From the NCBI GenBank assembly GCA_958439775.1, contig CAUBWQ010000072.1:1-5782 (forward strand): DNA of 5,782 bases, in the 5' to 3' direction. The notes below the pieces were generated by a model, which ran no database searches, was not told the origin of the DNA, and saw nothing but the letters and a program-made list of their open reading frames with translations. The position numbers and the translations under genes were made by a program. The stretch comes from an uncultured Collinsella sp. Lineage in GTDB: Bacteria; Actinomycetota; Coriobacteriia; Coriobacteriales; Coriobacteriaceae. Below are positions 4,525 through 5,782 of this stretch, in pieces; within the stretch, counting starts at the first letter, position 1; each line of letters begins with the position of its first letter.

Positions 4525-5782
4525 GTGGCCCAAGAGACGTTTTGCGATCGCCTGCGACAGACTATGTCCAATCGCGACGTTCGCCAGTCGGACGTAATCC
4601 GCGCATCGGAGATGCTCGGCAAAAAACTCGGCAAGAGTCAGATGAGCCAATATGTGAGCGGCAAGACGATCCCGCGGCGCGATGTGGCTGAGCTGCTCGC
4701 CCGGATTTTGGAGGTCGATGTTACCTGGCTGCTTGCCGGCGACGCCGATCAAGGCGAGGCATCATCACCCCGCAACGATTCCAAGCCCGAACCCCATCCC
4801 TCAGCTCAAATTGCAAGGAGCACCACCATGCGTACTTTTTCTAAATCCACCAAACTCGACAACGTCCTGTATGACGTGCGCGGTCCCGTCGTCGACGAGG
4901 CCGCCCGTATGGAGGACGAGGGCGAGCGCATCCTCAAGCTCAATATCGGCAACCCGGCGCCCTTCGGTTTCCGCACGCCCGATGAGGTCATCAAGGACAT
5001 GCGCCAGCAGCTGCCCGACTGCGAAGGCTATTCCAACTCGCGTGGCCTGTTCTCCGCGCGCAAGGCGATCATGCAGTATTCGCAGATCAAGGGCCTGCCC
5101 AACGTTCAGATGGAGCATATCTACACGGGCAACGGTGTGTCCGAGCTCATTCAGCTCTCGATGAACGCGCTGCTCGACAACAGCGACGAGATTCTGGTCC
5201 CCAGCCCCGACTATCCGCTCTGGACGGCGTGCGCAACCCTTGCCGGCGGTCATCCCGTACATTATCTGTGCGATGAGCAGGCGGATTGGTATCCCGACTT
5301 GGAGGATATGGAGTCCAAGATTACGAGCGCGACCAAAGCCCTCGTCATCATCAACCCCAACAACCCTACGGGTTCCGTCTATCCGCGCGAGGTGCTCGAG
5401 GGCATCGTCGAGATTGCACGCAGGCATCAGCTGATGATCTTTGCCGATGAGATCTACGACCGCCTGTGCATGGACGGCTACGAGCACGTCTCGATTGCCT
5501 CGCTCGCCCCCGACCTGCCCTGCGTCACCTTTAGCGGCCTTTCCAAGTCGCACATGATCGCGGGCTATCGTATTGGCTGGATGGTGCTTTCGGGCAACCA
5601 GCGCTGCATGAGCGACTTCATCATGGGCGTCAACATGCTCTCCAACATGCGCCTGTGCTCCAACGTGCCGGCCCAGTCGATCGTCCAGACGGCACTCGGC
5701 GGCCATCAGTCCGTCAACGACTACATCCGTCCCGGCGGCCGTGTCTACGAGCAGCGCAACTTTGTGTATGAGGCGCTCAACA
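4525..5782 (+). CDS. alaA: XRE-type HTH domain fused in frame to an AlaA-type aminotransferase (3' end cut by window)
   Basis: One frame without a stop from GTG 4525 to the window end (419 complete codons). Residues about 5-72 form a Cro/XRE helix-turn-helix, including SQMSQYVSGKTIPRRDVAELL and TWLLAGD, with a few extra residues between helices 2 and 3. Residues 73-101 are a Pro/Ser/Asp-rich linker. From Met102 on the protein closely resembles E. coli AlaA (glutamate-pyruvate transaminase, alanine synthesis). Counting Met102 as 1: NIGNPAPFGF (39-48), GNGVSEL (101-107), DYPLW (128-132), NPNNPTG (176-182), FADEIYD with Asp207 and Tyr210, PLP-binding Lys240 in GLSK, and Arg248. The catalytic residues are intact, so it should be an active PLP enzyme. 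About 87 C-terminal residues lie beyond the window, judged from AlaA at 405 aa. An internal Shine-Dalgarno and ATG at 4828 may also produce the enzyme alone. Upstream repeats suggest self-regulation. The substrate is inferred from similarity only. Confidence 0.88.
   Translation, partial: MAQETFCDRLRQTMSNRDVRQSDVIRASEMLGKKLGKSQMSQYVSGKTIPRRDVAELLARILEVDVTWLLAGDADQGEASSPRNDSKPEPHPSAQIARSTTMRTFSKSTKLDNVLYDVRGPVVDEAARMEDEGERILKLNIGNPAPFGFRTPDEVIKDMRQQLPDCEGYSNSRGLFSARKAIMQYSQIKGLPNVQMEHIYTGNGVSELIQLSMNALLDNSDEILVPSPDYPLWTACATLAGGHPVHYLCDEQADWYPDLEDMESKITSATKALVIINPNNPTGSVYPREVLEGIVEIARRHQLMIFADEIYDRLCMDGYEHVSIASLAPDLPCVTFSGLSKSHMIAGYRIGWMVLSGNQRCMSDFIMGVNMLSNMRLCSNVPAQSIVQTALGGHQSVNDYIRPGGRVYEQRNFVYEALN
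4815..4830 (+). promoter_or_regulatory. Internal translation start at the HTH/aminotransferase junction
   Basis: AAGGAG (4815-4820) is followed by 7 nt and an in-frame ATG (4828-4830). This is as good a start signal as any in the window, and it places the catalytic lysine at residue 240, as I recall for E. coli AlaA. Translation here would give a stand-alone aminotransferase of about 405 aa. An annotation pipeline could choose either this ATG or GTG 4525. Confidence 0.65.

Noticed and set aside
4801..5706. Minus-strand open frame of 301 codons opposite the aminotransferase
   Set aside because: Antisense shadow of conserved aminotransferase codons. The translation is rich in His, Val, Gly and Asp with no known fold.

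Overview
The window is a stretch of ordinary high-GC bacterial chromosome with four protein-coding genes. No rRNA, tRNA, CRISPR array or mobile element was seen. GC-rich codon third positions, clear Shine-Dalgarno sites, use of GTG starts, a Kup potassium transporter and an AlaA-type aminotransferase would fit a member of the Coriobacteriia such as Collinsella. That assignment is inferred from general look and is only moderately secure.

Layout from left to right. A strong hairpin terminator (34-63) ends the minus-strand kup gene, which encodes a 12-TM K+/H+ symporter with a long cytoplasmic domain and an acidic tail. The kup upstream region (2336-2474) holds a near-perfect palindrome that is probably the terminator of the next minus-strand gene, an EamA/DMT-family exporter. 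That exporter is divergently transcribed from a LysR-type regulator on the plus strand. The roughly 100-bp gap between them carries a textbook LysR box (T-N11-A inside GTTCAC-N5-GTGAAC) and a perfect TATAAT. The natural reading is that the LysR protein controls itself and the exporter.

The most unusual part is the right end. From a GTG at 4525 with a perfect Shine-Dalgarno site, one uninterrupted reading frame encodes an XRE/Cro-type helix-turn-helix domain, a Pro/Ser-rich linker, and then a nearly complete AlaA-type PLP aminotransferase that runs off the window. A second Shine-Dalgarno site and an in-frame ATG (4828) sit at the junction, at the position where stand-alone AlaA starts. The locus may therefore make both a DNA-binding fusion and a plain enzyme. 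The 160 bp upstream contain three direct copies of AAATTGAAC plus one inverted copy, spaced 42 and 31 bp apart (close to whole helical turns) and overlapping the candidate promoters. Together this looks like a self-regulating aminotransferase, similar in concept to MocR/PdxR regulators but with an unrelated DNA-binding domain.
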